Shown: positions 24,692-33,435, counted from the stretch's first letter. The stretch: DNA of 64,000 nucleotides from AWTP1-13 sp050248715 (GCA_050248715.1 JBFWRV010000016.1:29876-93875); one strand, 5' to 3'. Numbers and translations are program-made. Notes: generated by a model from the letters alone, not told the origin.

Positions 24692-26422
24692 TCATGCCAC
24701 GATCAGCGGCTGGCCGAAGCCGTAGACCTTACGCAAGGTTGCGCAAATCTCGCCGTGTGTGACGCCGGCGCAGGCAGCCTCCACCACGCTTGCATAGACG
24801 TTTTCGCCTTCGCTCTCCGCTGCGCGGGCAAGGGTATCGAGCGCGCGGCGCACCTTCTCTTGGTTGCGCGCTGCCTTGAAACGCTTCAGCCGCTTGATCT
24901 GCGCCTCGATCTTGCGTCGCGGCGGCGGCGTCAGCGCTTCGCGCTCCATCTCGAACTCGGGCGTCAGGCGGTACTTGTTCAACCCGACGATGGTCTCGGC
25001 GCCGCAGTCGACCTTCTCCTGGAAGGCCAGGGCCGAGTCGCCGCAGATTTGCTGGGGAATGCCGGCTTCCACGGCCGCGTACATGCCGCCAGCGGCATCG
25101 ATGCGGGCGATCACGGCGCGGATTTTCTCCTCCATCCGATCGGTCAGCGCCTCCACGTAGTAGGAGCCGCCGAGCGGGTCGATCACGTCGGTGAGATGCG
25201 CCTCCTCCTTGAGGATGTTCTGGGTGGCGATAGCGATGCGTGCCGCCTTCTCGGTGGGCACCGACAGCACCTCGTCATAGGAATCCGTGTGCAGCGACTG
25301 CAGGCCGCCGAAGATGCCGGCCATCGCCTGCACCGCAACGCGCGGGATGTTGTTCAGCGGCTGCTCGCGCGTCAGGTCCACGCCCGAGGTCTGGCCGTGG
25401 AATTTGAAGCGCCAGGAGCGCGGGTCCTTGGCGCCGAAGCGGTTGCGCGCGAGATCGGCCCAGATACGCCGCCCGGCGCGGAACTTCGCCACCTCCTCGA
25501 AGAAGCTGATGGAGATGTCGAAGAAGAACGTGAAGCGCGGCAGCACCTCGTCCGGGTCCCATCCTCGCGCCAGGCAGTCGCCGGCGTACTGGACGGCAGA
25601 AGACAGCGTCAGCCCCATGGCTTCCGCCGGTGTGGCGCCCGCCTGCTGCATGTGCTGGCCAACGACCGACAGCGGGTTCCATTGCGGCAGGTGACGGCGA
25701 GCGAAGGCAATGTGATCCGTGAGCACGCGGCGGGCGCCGGGCAAGCTCAGGCGGAAGAACATGTGGTTGGCGACGAAGTGAGAGAGGTAGTCCGACTGGT
25801 TCGACGTGCCGGAGATGCGATCCCAGGAGATGCCGCGCTTCCGGGCCACGGCCAGCTCCAGTGCCAGCAGCGTGAACGGCGAGGGGTCGTTGAGGGAGGT
25901 GGAGATGTCGCCGATGGGAATCCCGTCGAGGCAGGTCTCCATGTCCTCGACCGAGTTCACAGTAACGCCGCAGGTGCCGAGGATCTCGGGCGGCATCTCG
26001 TCAATGTCATAGCCGCGATAGACGGAGTTGCAGGGGATCAGCGACACCGCGGTGCCGCCGTGCGCTAGGATGGTCTTGAGGCGCGCGTTGTAGTCCTCCG
26101 GCACGCCAAGGCCGATCAGCTGCCGCTGCGTCCAGGTGCGGCCGCGATGCATGGTAGGGTAGATGCCGCGCGTCATAGGCGGCTGACCAGGGAAGCCCAA
26201 GGCGTCCATGTAGTGTGCTTCCGCCGCTTCCCCGGCGCTTCCGCCAGGCCAATCCTGCGACGTGTAGAGCGGCTGGATCTCGACGCCCGAGCGGTTGTGC
26301 GGATTGCGAGCCTCGCCAAGCCCGGCTTGCGCCTCGGCCCGCCAACGTCCCCGCGCCTGGTCGAAATTCGACAGCGGCAATGCCACGGCCTTGGTAGTGC
26401 CGGCTTTCGCCCGCTTGCCCAT
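24692..26422 (-). CDS. B12-dependent acyl-CoA mutase, catalytic subunit
   Basis: The 576-residue protein is the TIM-barrel catalytic part of the methylmalonyl-CoA mutase family without its cobalamin domain, which is supplied by the separate gene at 26660-27100. Conserved features include GIYPTMHRGRTWTQRQ, GQHMQQAGA with the His equivalent to mutase His244, and IDPLGGSYYVEALTD. The substrate pocket differs from methylmalonyl-CoA mutase: TMYRGRPWT reads TMHRGRTWT, and the DLPTQMGYDSD loop reads IPCNSVYRGYDID. A different acyl-CoA is therefore likely. It follows a small membrane gene by 28 bp in a three-gene operon. Confidence 0.88.
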   Translation of the reverse strand: MGKRAKAGTTKAVALPLSNFDQARGRWRAEAQAGLGEARNPHNRSGVEIQPLYTSQDWPGGSAGEAAEAHYMDALGFPGQPPMTRGIYPTMHRGRTWTQRQLIGLGVPEDYNARLKTILAHGGTAVSLIPCNSVYRGYDIDEMPPEILGTCGVTVNSVEDMETCLDGIPIGDISTSLNDPSPFTLLALELAVARKRGISWDRISGTSNQSDYLSHFVANHMFFRLSLPGARRVLTDHIAFARRHLPQWNPLSVVGQHMQQAGATPAEAMGLTLSSAVQYAGDCLARGWDPDEVLPRFTFFFDISISFFEEVAKFRAGRRIWADLARNRFGAKDPRSWRFKFHGQTSGVDLTREQPLNNIPRVAVQAMAGIFGGLQSLHTDSYDEVLSVPTEKAARIAIATQNILKEEAHLTDVIDPLGGSYYVEALTDRMEEKIRAVIARIDAAGGMYAAVEAGIPQQICGDSALAFQEKVDCGAETIVGLNKYRLTPEFEMEREALTPPPRRKIEAQIKRLKRFKAARNQEKVRRALDTLARAAESEGENVYASVVEAACAGVTHGEICATLRKVYGFGQPLIVA

Positions 26423-26450
26423 GCAATTTCCTCCTGCCCCGCGCCCTCAC

Positions 26451-26663
26451 TCAGTCGGGGCGCTTTACCTGTCCGTAGAAGCCGATGCCCTGCTTGCGCG
26501 TCGCCCGCCGCCGTAGCGCGTATCCTCCGGCGCAGAGTGCGAATGCGATGCCGCCCGCAATGTTGTAGCCGGCGGCAAACAACAATCCTGCGGCGGCCGC
26601 CAGGAGTCCGAACGCGAAGTTCCATTCGCGCCGGAACGACCCGCCTGAACGCGAACGGCTCAC
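26451..26663 (-). CDS. Small membrane protein in mutase operon
   Basis: The 70-residue product has two closely spaced hydrophobic helices (FAFGLLAAAAGLLFAAGY and GGIAFALCAGGYAL) between basic ends (MSRSRSGGSFRREW and RRRATRKQGIG). I do not recognise it. Its ATG overlaps the stop of the B12-subunit gene by four bases (ATGA) and it precedes the mutase gene by 28 bp, so it is translationally coupled within the operon. A link to mutase function is inferred from position only. Confidence 0.7.
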   Translation of the reverse strand: MSRSRSGGSFRREWNFAFGLLAAAAGLLFAAGYNIAGGIAFALCAGGYALRRRATRKQGIGFYGQVKRPD

Positions 26664-27100
26664 GCCAGCAGCCCCCCGTCCCTGGCCGCGCGCGCCTCGT
26701 CGGCCAGCGCGGCGACCTTCGACACGATCTCCTCCCGCGAAGCGCCAGGATGGAAAATCTCCCGGACACCGGCCTTTCGCAGCTTGCGCTCGTCTGCGTC
26801 GGGCACGATGCCGCCAACAACCACCGGGATGTGGTCCAGTCCGGATTTCTTCAGGGCCTTCATTAGCTTAGGCACCAGAAGGTGGTCGGTGGCCAGCGAG
26901 GAGATGCCGATGACATCGACGTCCTCCTCCTCGACCAGCCGCACCACATGCGCGATCTCCTGCCAGGGTGGCGTATAGAGCACATCCATGCCGGCATCTC
27001 GCAGGAAGGCTGCCACGACGCGGCTGCCACGGTCATGCCCGTCGAGCCCGATCTTCGTGACGAGCACCTTTGGAGGATGCGCCGGCTTGGCTAGATTCAT
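26660..27100 (-). CDS. B12-binding small subunit of acyl-CoA mutase
   Basis: The 146-residue protein is a stand-alone cobalamin-binding domain. It carries the DxHxxG signature (KIGLDGHDRGSRVVA) whose His replaces dimethylbenzimidazole as lower cobalt ligand, then GISSLATDH and PVVVGGIVPDAD, which cradle the nucleotide tail. It is the partner of the catalytic subunit at 24692-26422, as in split mutases such as 2-hydroxyisobutyryl-CoA mutase. It is the first gene of the operon, and the next start overlaps its stop. No MeaB-type G-protein chaperone is in the window. Confidence 0.92.
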   Translation of the reverse strand: MNLAKPAHPPKVLVTKIGLDGHDRGSRVVAAFLRDAGMDVLYTPPWQEIAHVVRLVEEEDVDVIGISSLATDHLLVPKLMKALKKSGLDHIPVVVGGIVPDADERKLRKAGVREIFHPGASREEIVSKVAALADEARAARDGGLLA

Positions 27101-27235
27101 GATGCGTCCTGCTCATGGCGAACCCATCTATGGTGGGCCATGGCTCGACCAAAGTGAAGTGGTCGCAGGTGCGCAGAGCGGCGCCAGCATCAACGATGAC
27201 CGGCCAGGGCGGACCGCAACGGCACAGGAGAAAGA

Positions 27236-27733
27236 ATGATGTGGCTGCGATCTCTGCTGCTGTTCCTGACCGGAGGCGTGCTGGGCACCGGCTTTGGTTT
27301 GGCGCTCGGTTTTTTCCTGTTCCCCTACGTCTTTCCGCCGCCTCCTGCCGCCGAGCAATTGAGCGAGGTGGAACGAAGGAGCCCGATCGTGGCTGGCGGC
27401 AAGTTCATCCACGCCAATCCAAGCGACCCCGTTCACTGGGGCAAAGGCAGCGTCACGGTGCGGCAGGACAGTGTTTTCCTGGAGAGCGACTTCGAGGTTG
27501 GGCCGGGGCCCAAGTATCACGTCTATCTCGTGCCTAAGGCGCCCATCCGATCCTCCGGCGATCTCGCGGGTGTCAAGTTCGTGGACCTGGGCCGCCTGCG
27601 CTCCTTCAAAGGCAGCCAGCGCTACACCATTCCGGCGGGCACCGATCTCAAGAACTACCGCAGCGTGATTGTCTGGTGCGAGCAGTTCTCAGTGCTGATC
27701 ACGCCGGCGGACCTAGCGTCACTGCGGAACTGA
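27236..27733 (+). CDS. DM13-domain membrane-anchored protein
   Basis: The 165-residue protein has an N-terminal signal-anchor helix (SLLLFLTGGVLGTGFGLALGFFLF) and a DM13 domain: HWGKGSVTVRQDSVFLESDFEV, GPKYHVYLVPKA, and VIVWCEQFSVLITPADL with the conserved cysteine. DM13 domains are proposed redox modules, often periplasmic. CAGGAG lies five bases before ATG 27236. It is divergent from the mutase operon, sharing a 135-bp intergenic region, and converges on the broken cytochrome c gene. Confidence 0.85.
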   Translation: MMWLRSLLLFLTGGVLGTGFGLALGFFLFPYVFPPPPAAEQLSEVERRSPIVAGGKFIHANPSDPVHWGKGSVTVRQDSVFLESDFEVGPGPKYHVYLVPKAPIRSSGDLAGVKFVDLGRLRSFKGSQRYTIPAGTDLKNYRSVIVWCEQFSVLITPADLASLRN

Positions 27734-27763
27734 GCCGATCATCAATGAGTGCGCCAGCGCGGC

Positions 27764-28295
27764 TCACTGCTTGGCCGGCGGCACTATTTTCATGACGAAG
27801 GAGGTGGGAGCCTCGCTGGGCCGAATGGGCCCGGGACCTTGTGGCTGATTGGGGCCAGCGACTTAAGATAGGCGGCGATCGCGTTGGCATCGGCCTTCGT
27901 CAGGCTCGCGAAGGCCTTCCACGGCATGATCGGCGCAGCTGGCGCCCATCGGGACGGGCGCCCTTCTGCAGGGCGTCGACGATCTGCGCCTTGCTCCAGT
28001 TGCCGAGGCCGGTCTCCCTGTCGGGAGTGAGGTTCGGGCCATGGAACACGCCAAGCCCGGGAATCTCGAAGCCCACCTCGGAGCCGGCAAACGCCCGCGC
28101 CATGTCCGGCTTGCCGAAGAAGTATCCGGGCGTGTGGCAGTCATTACAGCCCCCGAACTGCACCAGATATTTGCCTCGCGCGATCTCGGCGCGACTCGAT
28201 TGCGCGCTCGCCGGCTGCGCTGAGGCGAAGGACAAAAGACTTAAGATGATGCCGGCGAGCAAGGTCGATATGGATCGGGCAGCGGCGCGTGTCAT
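27764..28295 (-). pseudogene. Cytochrome c, disrupted by two frameshifts
   Basis: The first 115 or so codons encode a signal peptide (STLLAGIILSLLSFASA) and a class I cytochrome c with haem motif CNDCH. At the CAGCTG near 27936 the frame must shift by one base to continue as APIMPWKAFASLTKADANAI and AAYLKSLAPISHKVPGP. A second one-base shift near 27816-27832 is needed to reach SEAPTSFVMKIVPPAKQ and the stop at 27764. The reconstructed protein would be about 175 residues. Either a young pseudogene or base-call errors would explain this. GAGGGGGG precedes ATG 28295. Confidence 0.8.
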
Positions 28296-28346
28296 GACAC
28301 CCCCCTCAAGAACCGCGCCTTGCATAGCTCAGAAATCGCCGCAAGG

Positions 28347-28372
28347 AAAAGGCCGGGCGTTGCCGCCCGGCC
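28347..28372 (-). terminator. Intrinsic terminator after the GST gene
   Basis: A nine-base stem (GGCCGGGCG with CGCCCGGCC) closes a four-base loop at 28351-28372 and is followed on the minus strand by TTTTCC. It lies 38 bases after the GST stop and upstream of the cytochrome c start, so it separates the two transcripts. Confidence 0.85.
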
Positions 28373-28409
28373 ATTCGATGTGTCTTGCAGTCTCTCGCGC
28401 CGCGCGCCT

Positions 28410-29018
28410 TCACTTCAGCAGGCCTTCGGCCTTCATCGCCTCCTGCACCGCGGGGCGCGCGCCGACGCGCTTGCGGTAGGCCAGCACGTTGGCAAAGGGC
28501 GCAAGGTCGACATTCACGCGCGGTGCCCAGTTGGTCACCACGAACAGGTAGGCGTCGGCGACTGAAAAATTCTTGCCCATCAGATAGTCGTTGCTGGCGA
28601 GATGCTTGTCGAGATGGGCGAGGCGTCCGGCCAGCCGCTCGCGGAAGAACTGCTTTGCCTCTTCCGGCATCGTTGGGTTGAACAGCGGCGAGAAGCCTTT
28701 ATGCATCTCCGAACTGATGAAGTTGAGCCACGACTGCAGCTTGGTGCGCTCCATCGTGCCGGTCGCCGGTGCGAGGTTCTTGGCGGGCACCTTGTCGGCG
28801 ATGTACTGCACGATGGCGGGCCCTTCCGAAATGCGCGTACCGTCGTCGAGTTCGAGCAGCGGCACATAGCCCAGAGGGTTCACGCCCCGGTAGTCGCCGC
28901 CGCCGTCCATGCTCTTCGTCTTGCCGTCGACCTTGATCTTGTCGAACGGCAGCCCGGCTTCATTGAGTACGATGTGGGGGGAGAGCGAGCAGGCACCGGG
29001 CATGTAGTAGAGCTTCAT
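28410..29018 (-). CDS. Glutathione S-transferase, beta class-like
   Basis: The 202-residue protein has a thioredoxin-like N-terminal domain beginning MKLYYMPGACSLSPHIVLNEAG, where the Cys-Ser pair near position 10 is the beta-class active-site signature. NPLGYVPLLELDDGTRISEGPAI is the glutathione-binding cis-Pro and Ser region. The helical C-terminal domain carries NFSVADAYLFVVTNW. Such enzymes conjugate or reduce with glutathione during detoxification. It is divergently transcribed from a MarR regulator gene, with a repeat-rich 118-bp control region between them, so MarR control is likely. Confidence 0.92.
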   Translation of the reverse strand: MKLYYMPGACSLSPHIVLNEAGLPFDKIKVDGKTKSMDGGGDYRGVNPLGYVPLLELDDGTRISEGPAIVQYIADKVPAKNLAPATGTMERTKLQSWLNFISSEMHKGFSPLFNPTMPEEAKQFFRERLAGRLAHLDKHLASNDYLMGKNFSVADAYLFVVTNWAPRVNVDLAPFANVLAYRKRVGARPAVQEAMKAEGLLK

Positions 29019-29056
29019 CGAGCGTCTCCTTTACTAGGGCTGTCAGGCTGCTTACC

Positions 29057-29106
29057 ACTTGCATCTGCATTCAATGCATCTGCATAGGAGGAATATCGAT
29101 GCAAGT
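29057..29106. promoter_or_regulatory. Candidate MarR operator between GST and MarR genes
   Basis: The region holds an inverted repeat, ACTTGCAT (29057-29064) and ATGCAAGT (29099-29106), and a direct repeat GCATCTGCAT at 29061-29070 and 29076-29085. It is A/T-rich compared with its neighbours and sits between two divergent starts, as expected for an autoregulatory MarR site. Confidence 0.6.
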
Positions 29107-29136
29107 GCAAGCGAATTCCCCTAAGTTCACGAAGTC

Positions 29137-29610
29137 ATGACCAGCAAGCCTTCAGCCGCCGCGGTCGAGGCCTGGGCCAACCTCGTGCGCACCGAGAGAA
29201 GTCTCCGCGACCGGGTGGAGGAGCAGCTGAAGCGCGCCGGATTGCCCCCGCTCGACTGGTATCATGTGCTCCATGAGATCGATCGCACGCCCAAGGGAAT
29301 GATGCGCCAGACCGGAGTGCAGGATCGCACGCAGCTGGCGCAGTACAATGTGTGCCGGCTCGTCAATCGCCTGGAGGGCGAGGGTCTGGTGGAGCGGCGC
29401 CAGTGTCAGCTGGACGGCCGCAACAACGTACTTCTCATTACCGCCAAGGGCCGCGCCTTGCGGCGGGCCATGTGGCCGGTCTACTCGGCGGCCATTGAGG
29501 AGCATGTGGGCGCCCATCTGAGCCAAGTCGAAGCCGCGCAGCTTGCGCGCCTCCTGGCCAAGCTGCTGCAGCGGCAGGCCGCGCGGGCGGGCGCGGCCGA
29601 CACGTCCTAG
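29137..29610 (+). CDS. MarR family transcriptional regulator
   Basis: The 157-residue protein has the MarR winged-helix layout: a dimerisation helix (residues 7-35), the helix-turn-helix around QDRTQLAQYNVCRLVNRLEGEGLVERR, a wing (QLDGRNNVLLITAKG) and a C-terminal dimerisation helix. MarR proteins repress neighbouring detoxification genes until a phenolic or oxidant ligand binds. Its partner is probably the divergent GST gene. ATG 29137 gives the expected family length; the ribosome site is weak. Confidence 0.9.
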   Translation: MTSKPSAAAVEAWANLVRTERSLRDRVEEQLKRAGLPPLDWYHVLHEIDRTPKGMMRQTGVQDRTQLAQYNVCRLVNRLEGEGLVERRQCQLDGRNNVLLITAKGRALRRAMWPVYSAAIEEHVGAHLSQVEAAQLARLLAKLLQRQAARAGAADTS

Positions 29611-29710
29611 CCTTGAACCCGTCACCGGCTTTTGCTGCGCGCTGCAAGTGACACCACGGCCATCCTCGGGTAGCGTGCGCTGACGCGATTTGGCAGGAGC
29701 CTTCCGCCCG

Positions 29711-31798
29711 ATGAATGTGCACGCCAAGGTTTCGATTGGGCATTCCGCATGCCCGCATGATTGCCCCTCGACCTGCGCCCTCGATGTGGAGCTGCTGGCC
29801 AACGGCAAGATTGGCCGCGTGCACGGCGCCCGCGACAATGGCTACACAGCCGGCGTTGTGTGCGGAAAGGTCGCCCGGTACGCCGAGCGGGTGCACCACC
29901 CGGACCGCCTTATGCACCCGCTCCGGCGCAAGGGGCCGAAGGGCTCAGGCGCGTTCGAACGCATCTCCTGGGACGACGCGCTCGATCTCACAGCCGAGGC
30001 TCTGCTTGCCGCCGAACGCCGCCACGGTCCGGAGGCCGTGTGGCCCTACTACTATGCCGGCACCATGGGCCTCGTGATGCGGGACGGCATCAACCGGCTG
30101 CGCCACGCCAAGCGCTACTCCGGCATGTACGCCACCATCTGCACGACGCTGGCCTGGACCGGCTATATCGCGGGCACCGGGCGCCTGGCTGGACCCGACC
30201 CGCGCGAGATGGCGAAATCCGACCTCGTGGTGATCTGGGGCACCAATCCCGTCAACACGCAGGTCAACGTGATGACGCACGCCACCCGGGCCCGCAAGGA
30301 GCGCGGCGCCAAGATCGTCGCCATCGACATCTATCAGAACGGCACGATGCAGCAGGCCGATCTGGCGCTGTGCCTCAAGCCGGGCACCGACGGGGCGCTC
30401 GCCTGCGCCGTCATGCACGTGTTGTTCCGCGACGGCTACGCCAACTGGCCCTATCTCGATAAGTATACCGACTGTCCGCGTGAGCTAGAGGCGCACCTGA
30501 GGACGAGGACGCCCGAGTGGGCGAGCGCCATCACCGGTCTGAGCGTAGAGGAGATCGAAACGTTCGCCAGGCTGGTTGGCACCACTCCGCGCGCCTATTT
30601 CCGGCTCGGGTACGGCTTCGCCCGTTCCCGCAACGGCTCGCACAACATGCATGCTGCGCTTTGCATCCCCTCCGTCACCGGCGCGTGGCTGCACGAGGGT
30701 GGCGGCGGCTTTCACAACAACGGCGCCATTTTTCACTGGAACAAGTCGCTGATTGAGGGCCTCGATGTCGCCGACTCCAGCGTGCGCATTCTCGACCAGT
30801 CGCGCATCGGCCCGGTCCTTACTGGCGATCCTGCCGACATCAAGGGCGGTCCGCCGGTGACGGCACTGCTGATCCAGAATACCAACCCGGTACAGGTCGC
30901 GCCCGAGCAGCGTAAGGTAAAGGCCGGGTTCGCGCGCGAGGATTTGTTCGTGGCCGTGCATGAGCACTTCATGACCGCCACGGCGAAAATGGCCGACGTC
31001 GTGCTGCCGGCCACGATGTTTCTGGAGCATGACGACGTCTATCAGGGCGGCGGCCACCAATACATCATCCTCGGGCCGAAGCTGATCGAGCCGCCCGGCG
31101 AGTGCCGCTCCAACCACGACGTCATCGTCGCGTTGGCGAAGCGGGTCGGCGCCGAGCACCGCGGCTTCACCATGGGTCCGCGCGAGATCATCGACTGGAC
31201 GCTGGAGAAGTCAGGCTGGGGCAGGCTGTCCGAGCTCGAGGCCAACAAGTGGATCGACTGTCAGCCCGACTTCGCGCAAGCTCACTACATCGAGGGTTTC
31301 CGCTATCCCGACAAGAAATTCCGCTTCAAGCCGGACTGGGACAACATCCCCGCGCCACGCAGCAACGCGGTCCGCATTCCTCACGACATGCCCAGTCTTC
31401 CCGACCATTGGGACGTGATTGAAAAAGTAGACGCGAAGCACCCCTTCCGGCTGGCGACGAGCCCGTCGCGCGACTACCTCAACTCGTCCTTCAACGAGAT
31501 GCCGACCAGCCGCCGGAGGCACGGGCACCCGCGCGCCAAGGTGCATCCGGAAGACCTCAGCGCCCTCGGCATCGCCGACGGCGAGCGCGTGCGGATGGGC
31601 AACGAGCGCGGCGAGATCACGCTCGCCGCCGAGGCGTTCGCCGGCGTCAGGCGCGGTGTTGTCATCGTAGAGGGGATCGTTCCCAACGATCAGTTCGAGG
31701 GCGGCGAGGGCATCAATACGCTGACCAGTGCCATCCAGGGAGCACCCTACGGCGGCGCTGCGTTCCACGACAACCACGTGTGGATCAGAGCGGCGTGA
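29711..31798 (+). CDS. Molybdopterin-dependent oxidoreductase
   Basis: The 695-residue protein belongs to the DMSO-reductase family. An N-terminal iron-sulfur motif (CPHDCPSTC with a further Cys in VVCGK) is followed by molybdopterin signatures (VIWGTNPVNTQ, YFRLGYGFARSRNG, and the C-terminal MGNERGEITL and NTLTSA domain). There is no twin-arginine signal peptide, so it acts in the cytoplasm. No electron-transfer or membrane subunit is next to it. The substrate is unknown; relatives include thiosulfate, formate and anaerobic dehydrogenase types. ATG 29711 is 12 bases past an AGGAG; TTG 29690 is an alternative. Confidence 0.88.
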   Translation: MNVHAKVSIGHSACPHDCPSTCALDVELLANGKIGRVHGARDNGYTAGVVCGKVARYAERVHHPDRLMHPLRRKGPKGSGAFERISWDDALDLTAEALLAAERRHGPEAVWPYYYAGTMGLVMRDGINRLRHAKRYSGMYATICTTLAWTGYIAGTGRLAGPDPREMAKSDLVVIWGTNPVNTQVNVMTHATRARKERGAKIVAIDIYQNGTMQQADLALCLKPGTDGALACAVMHVLFRDGYANWPYLDKYTDCPRELEAHLRTRTPEWASAITGLSVEEIETFARLVGTTPRAYFRLGYGFARSRNGSHNMHAALCIPSVTGAWLHEGGGGFHNNGAIFHWNKSLIEGLDVADSSVRILDQSRIGPVLTGDPADIKGGPPVTALLIQNTNPVQVAPEQRKVKAGFAREDLFVAVHEHFMTATAKMADVVLPATMFLEHDDVYQGGGHQYIILGPKLIEPPGECRSNHDVIVALAKRVGAEHRGFTMGPREIIDWTLEKSGWGRLSELEANKWIDCQPDFAQAHYIEGFRYPDKKFRFKPDWDNIPAPRSNAVRIPHDMPSLPDHWDVIEKVDAKHPFRLATSPSRDYLNSSFNEMPTSRRRHGHPRAKVHPEDLSALGIADGERVRMGNERGEITLAAEAFAGVRRGVVIVEGIVPNDQFEGGEGINTLTSAIQGAPYGGAAFHDNHVWIRAA

Positions 31799-31985
31799 AG
31801 CGTTCCTCAGCTTCTAGCCGCGATCACGGTTCTCAAGTTGGTGCAGAATTGGAATGGCGCTCGGAAATTGGGGGTGGCTGACATCCAACCTCCGAGCGCC
31901 GCAAGTGCGAGCCGTCTGGGACCCTGCTGCCATCGCTGGCGCAACCCGCACCCCGTCACGGCCACGCACCTGTGCCGTTGGGAGG

Positions 31986-32189
31986 CTACTTCTTTGCCGG
32001 CTCGCTGGATTTTGCCGGCGTCGAAGCAGCGGCGGCGCAGACTCCCTTGCCGTCCTTGCCGCCCTTCTCGTCCCACTTCATCTTCGCCTTCTCGCAATCG
32101 ACCTTGTTCGCGGGCGCTTTCTGCTGCGCGAAGGCGGAAGGGACCACAACAAGAGCCGCCACGACGGCGGCGATTGGAATGAGTTTCAT
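31986..32189 (-). CDS. Small secreted protein with two cysteines
   Basis: The 67-residue precursor has a clear signal peptide (MKLIPIAAVVAALVVVPSAFA) and a mature part of about 45 residues, lysine-rich (VDCEKAKMKWDEKGGKDGKG) with two cysteines and a low-complexity tail ending PAKK. GGAGAACGCG precedes ATG 32189. It resembles the PsiF-like gene that follows in organisation, but lacks a recognisable PsiF repeat. Function is unknown; a periplasmic location is expected. Confidence 0.65.
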   Translation of the reverse strand: MKLIPIAAVVAALVVVPSAFAQQKAPANKVDCEKAKMKWDEKGGKDGKGVCAAAASTPAKSSEPAKK

Positions 32190-32517
32190 TCGCGTTCTCC
32201 GTTTTCGGTCGCCCATGCATACGGGCGAGGTACTCGGAGATGAGGCCACGAAAGCTTGTCGCAATTTGAGCCGTGGGCTGAACGCCAGCCGTCGCGCGCG
32301 TTCATGGACCATTCACGCAAACGCGTCGGGTTTGCCGATTGGGGCGCCCAACTTGACCGTCGTGATGGCGTGGGCCGCCCGTTGGCGCGCAAGGCTCAGC
32401 ACGGCAGCACTGGGCACGGACAGGAGTGTCGAGCACTGGCGGTTTCACCGCCAGATCTCCGAAAGGCAGGAGGCGCCCCGCGGCCCTTCAGCGACGACCG
32501 CAGGGCGCTGTATGGTC
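32190..32517. other. Gene-free stretch
   Basis: I see no credible gene, structural RNA or repeat in this 328-bp stretch between two small secreted-protein genes. It should contain the promoter of the gene starting at 32189. Confidence 0.45.
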
Positions 32518-32763
32518 TCAGGACTTCTTCTTCGCCAGGTCCTTCTTGCAGGCGGCGCGGAACTTCTTGCGCTCCTCGCCATGCAACCCTTTCGCGTCCG
32601 CCTGCTTGGAGCATTCGAGTGATGCAGCCGTTCGCGGCTTGGCCGGTGCCTTGGGTTTGGCTTCGGGCTTGGCAGCCGGCGTGGACGGCGCTGGCGTCTG
32701 AGCGATGGCGGGGACGACGAAGAAGGGGCTGGCAAGCAGGGCGGCAATGAGGACTTTACGCAT
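32518..32763 (-). CDS. PsiF-repeat family secreted protein
   Basis: The 81-residue precursor has a signal peptide (VLIAALLASPFFVVPAIA), a Pro/Ala/Lys-rich linker and one PsiF-like repeat: SLECSKQADAKGLHGEERKKFRAACKK. PsiF was named for phosphate-starvation induction in Escherichia coli; its biochemical role is unknown. The two cysteines of the repeat may form a disulfide in the periplasm. ATG 32763 gives the proper signal peptide. Confidence 0.8.
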   Translation of the reverse strand: MRKVLIAALLASPFFVVPAIAQTPAPSTPAAKPEAKPKAPAKPRTAASLECSKQADAKGLHGEERKKFRAACKKDLAKKKS

Positions 32764-32940
32764 GGGACAACCTCCATTTTGGCCAGATCGGGTCAGATCG
32801 GGGCGAGACATCCCGCAGTTGCGCTGAACCCTGCATGAATGCTGCTCCGGCGCCCCCCCGGCGGCCCGGACAGCCCTGGTTCTCGGCGAGCGTTGGATTA
32901 GACTTGGGCGATTGTCCCAGCAGCGCAAGGGAGCCAGCCG

Positions 32941-33360
32941 ATGGCCAAGTCAGGTGTCACCTACGTCAATCCGCCGAGCGCCCCACCGCCCCAGGGCATG
33001 TATTCCCACGTGGCCCGCATGCAGCCCGGCGAGATCGCCTTCATCGCCGGCCAGGTGGCTATCGACGCCAAGGGCAACCCTGTCGGAGTGGGCGATTTTG
33101 CCGCGCAGGTCGCTCCGGTCTTCGAGAACCTCGGCAAGATACTGAAGGACCTCGGCACCGATTTCGAGTCCGTGGTGCAATTCACCACCTTCATGACCAG
33201 CGCGGACTACATTCCAATCTGGGTGAAGGAGCGCTCGGCGCTGTTTCCCAAGCTCTTCCCGGGCGGCAAATATCCGCCCAACACGCTCCTCATCATCGAC
33301 CGCCTGGTGAAGCCCGAGTTCCTGCTCGAGGTGGAGGCGATCACACGGGTGCCTGGGTGA
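32941..33360 (+). CDS. RidA/YjgF family protein
   Basis: The 139-residue protein matches the Rid family: IAFIAGQVAIDAKGNPVGVGDF, then LGKILKDLGTDFESVVQFTTFM, and the C-terminal LLIIDRLVKPEFLLEVEAI. The Arg in IIDRLV aligns with the deaminase Arg of RidA, although its context differs from the classic ARLP. RidA proteins hydrolyse reactive enamine/imine intermediates; other subgroups have unknown roles. It is a single gene with AAGGGAG before ATG 32941. Confidence 0.88.
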   Translation: MAKSGVTYVNPPSAPPPQGMYSHVARMQPGEIAFIAGQVAIDAKGNPVGVGDFAAQVAPVFENLGKILKDLGTDFESVVQFTTFMTSADYIPIWVKERSALFPKLFPGGKYPPNTLLIIDRLVKPEFLLEVEAITRVPG

Positions 33361-33435
33361 TGCCGTCATATCCCTGACGGCAGCCATTCACGCCACAAGC
33401 ATGCGTGGGTCCCGCCGGCGCAGGGGTGACGCCGA

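Noticed and set aside
24755..26068. Long plus-strand frame opposite the mutase gene
   Set aside because: It is an antisense shadow of a clearly conserved mutase catalytic subunit.
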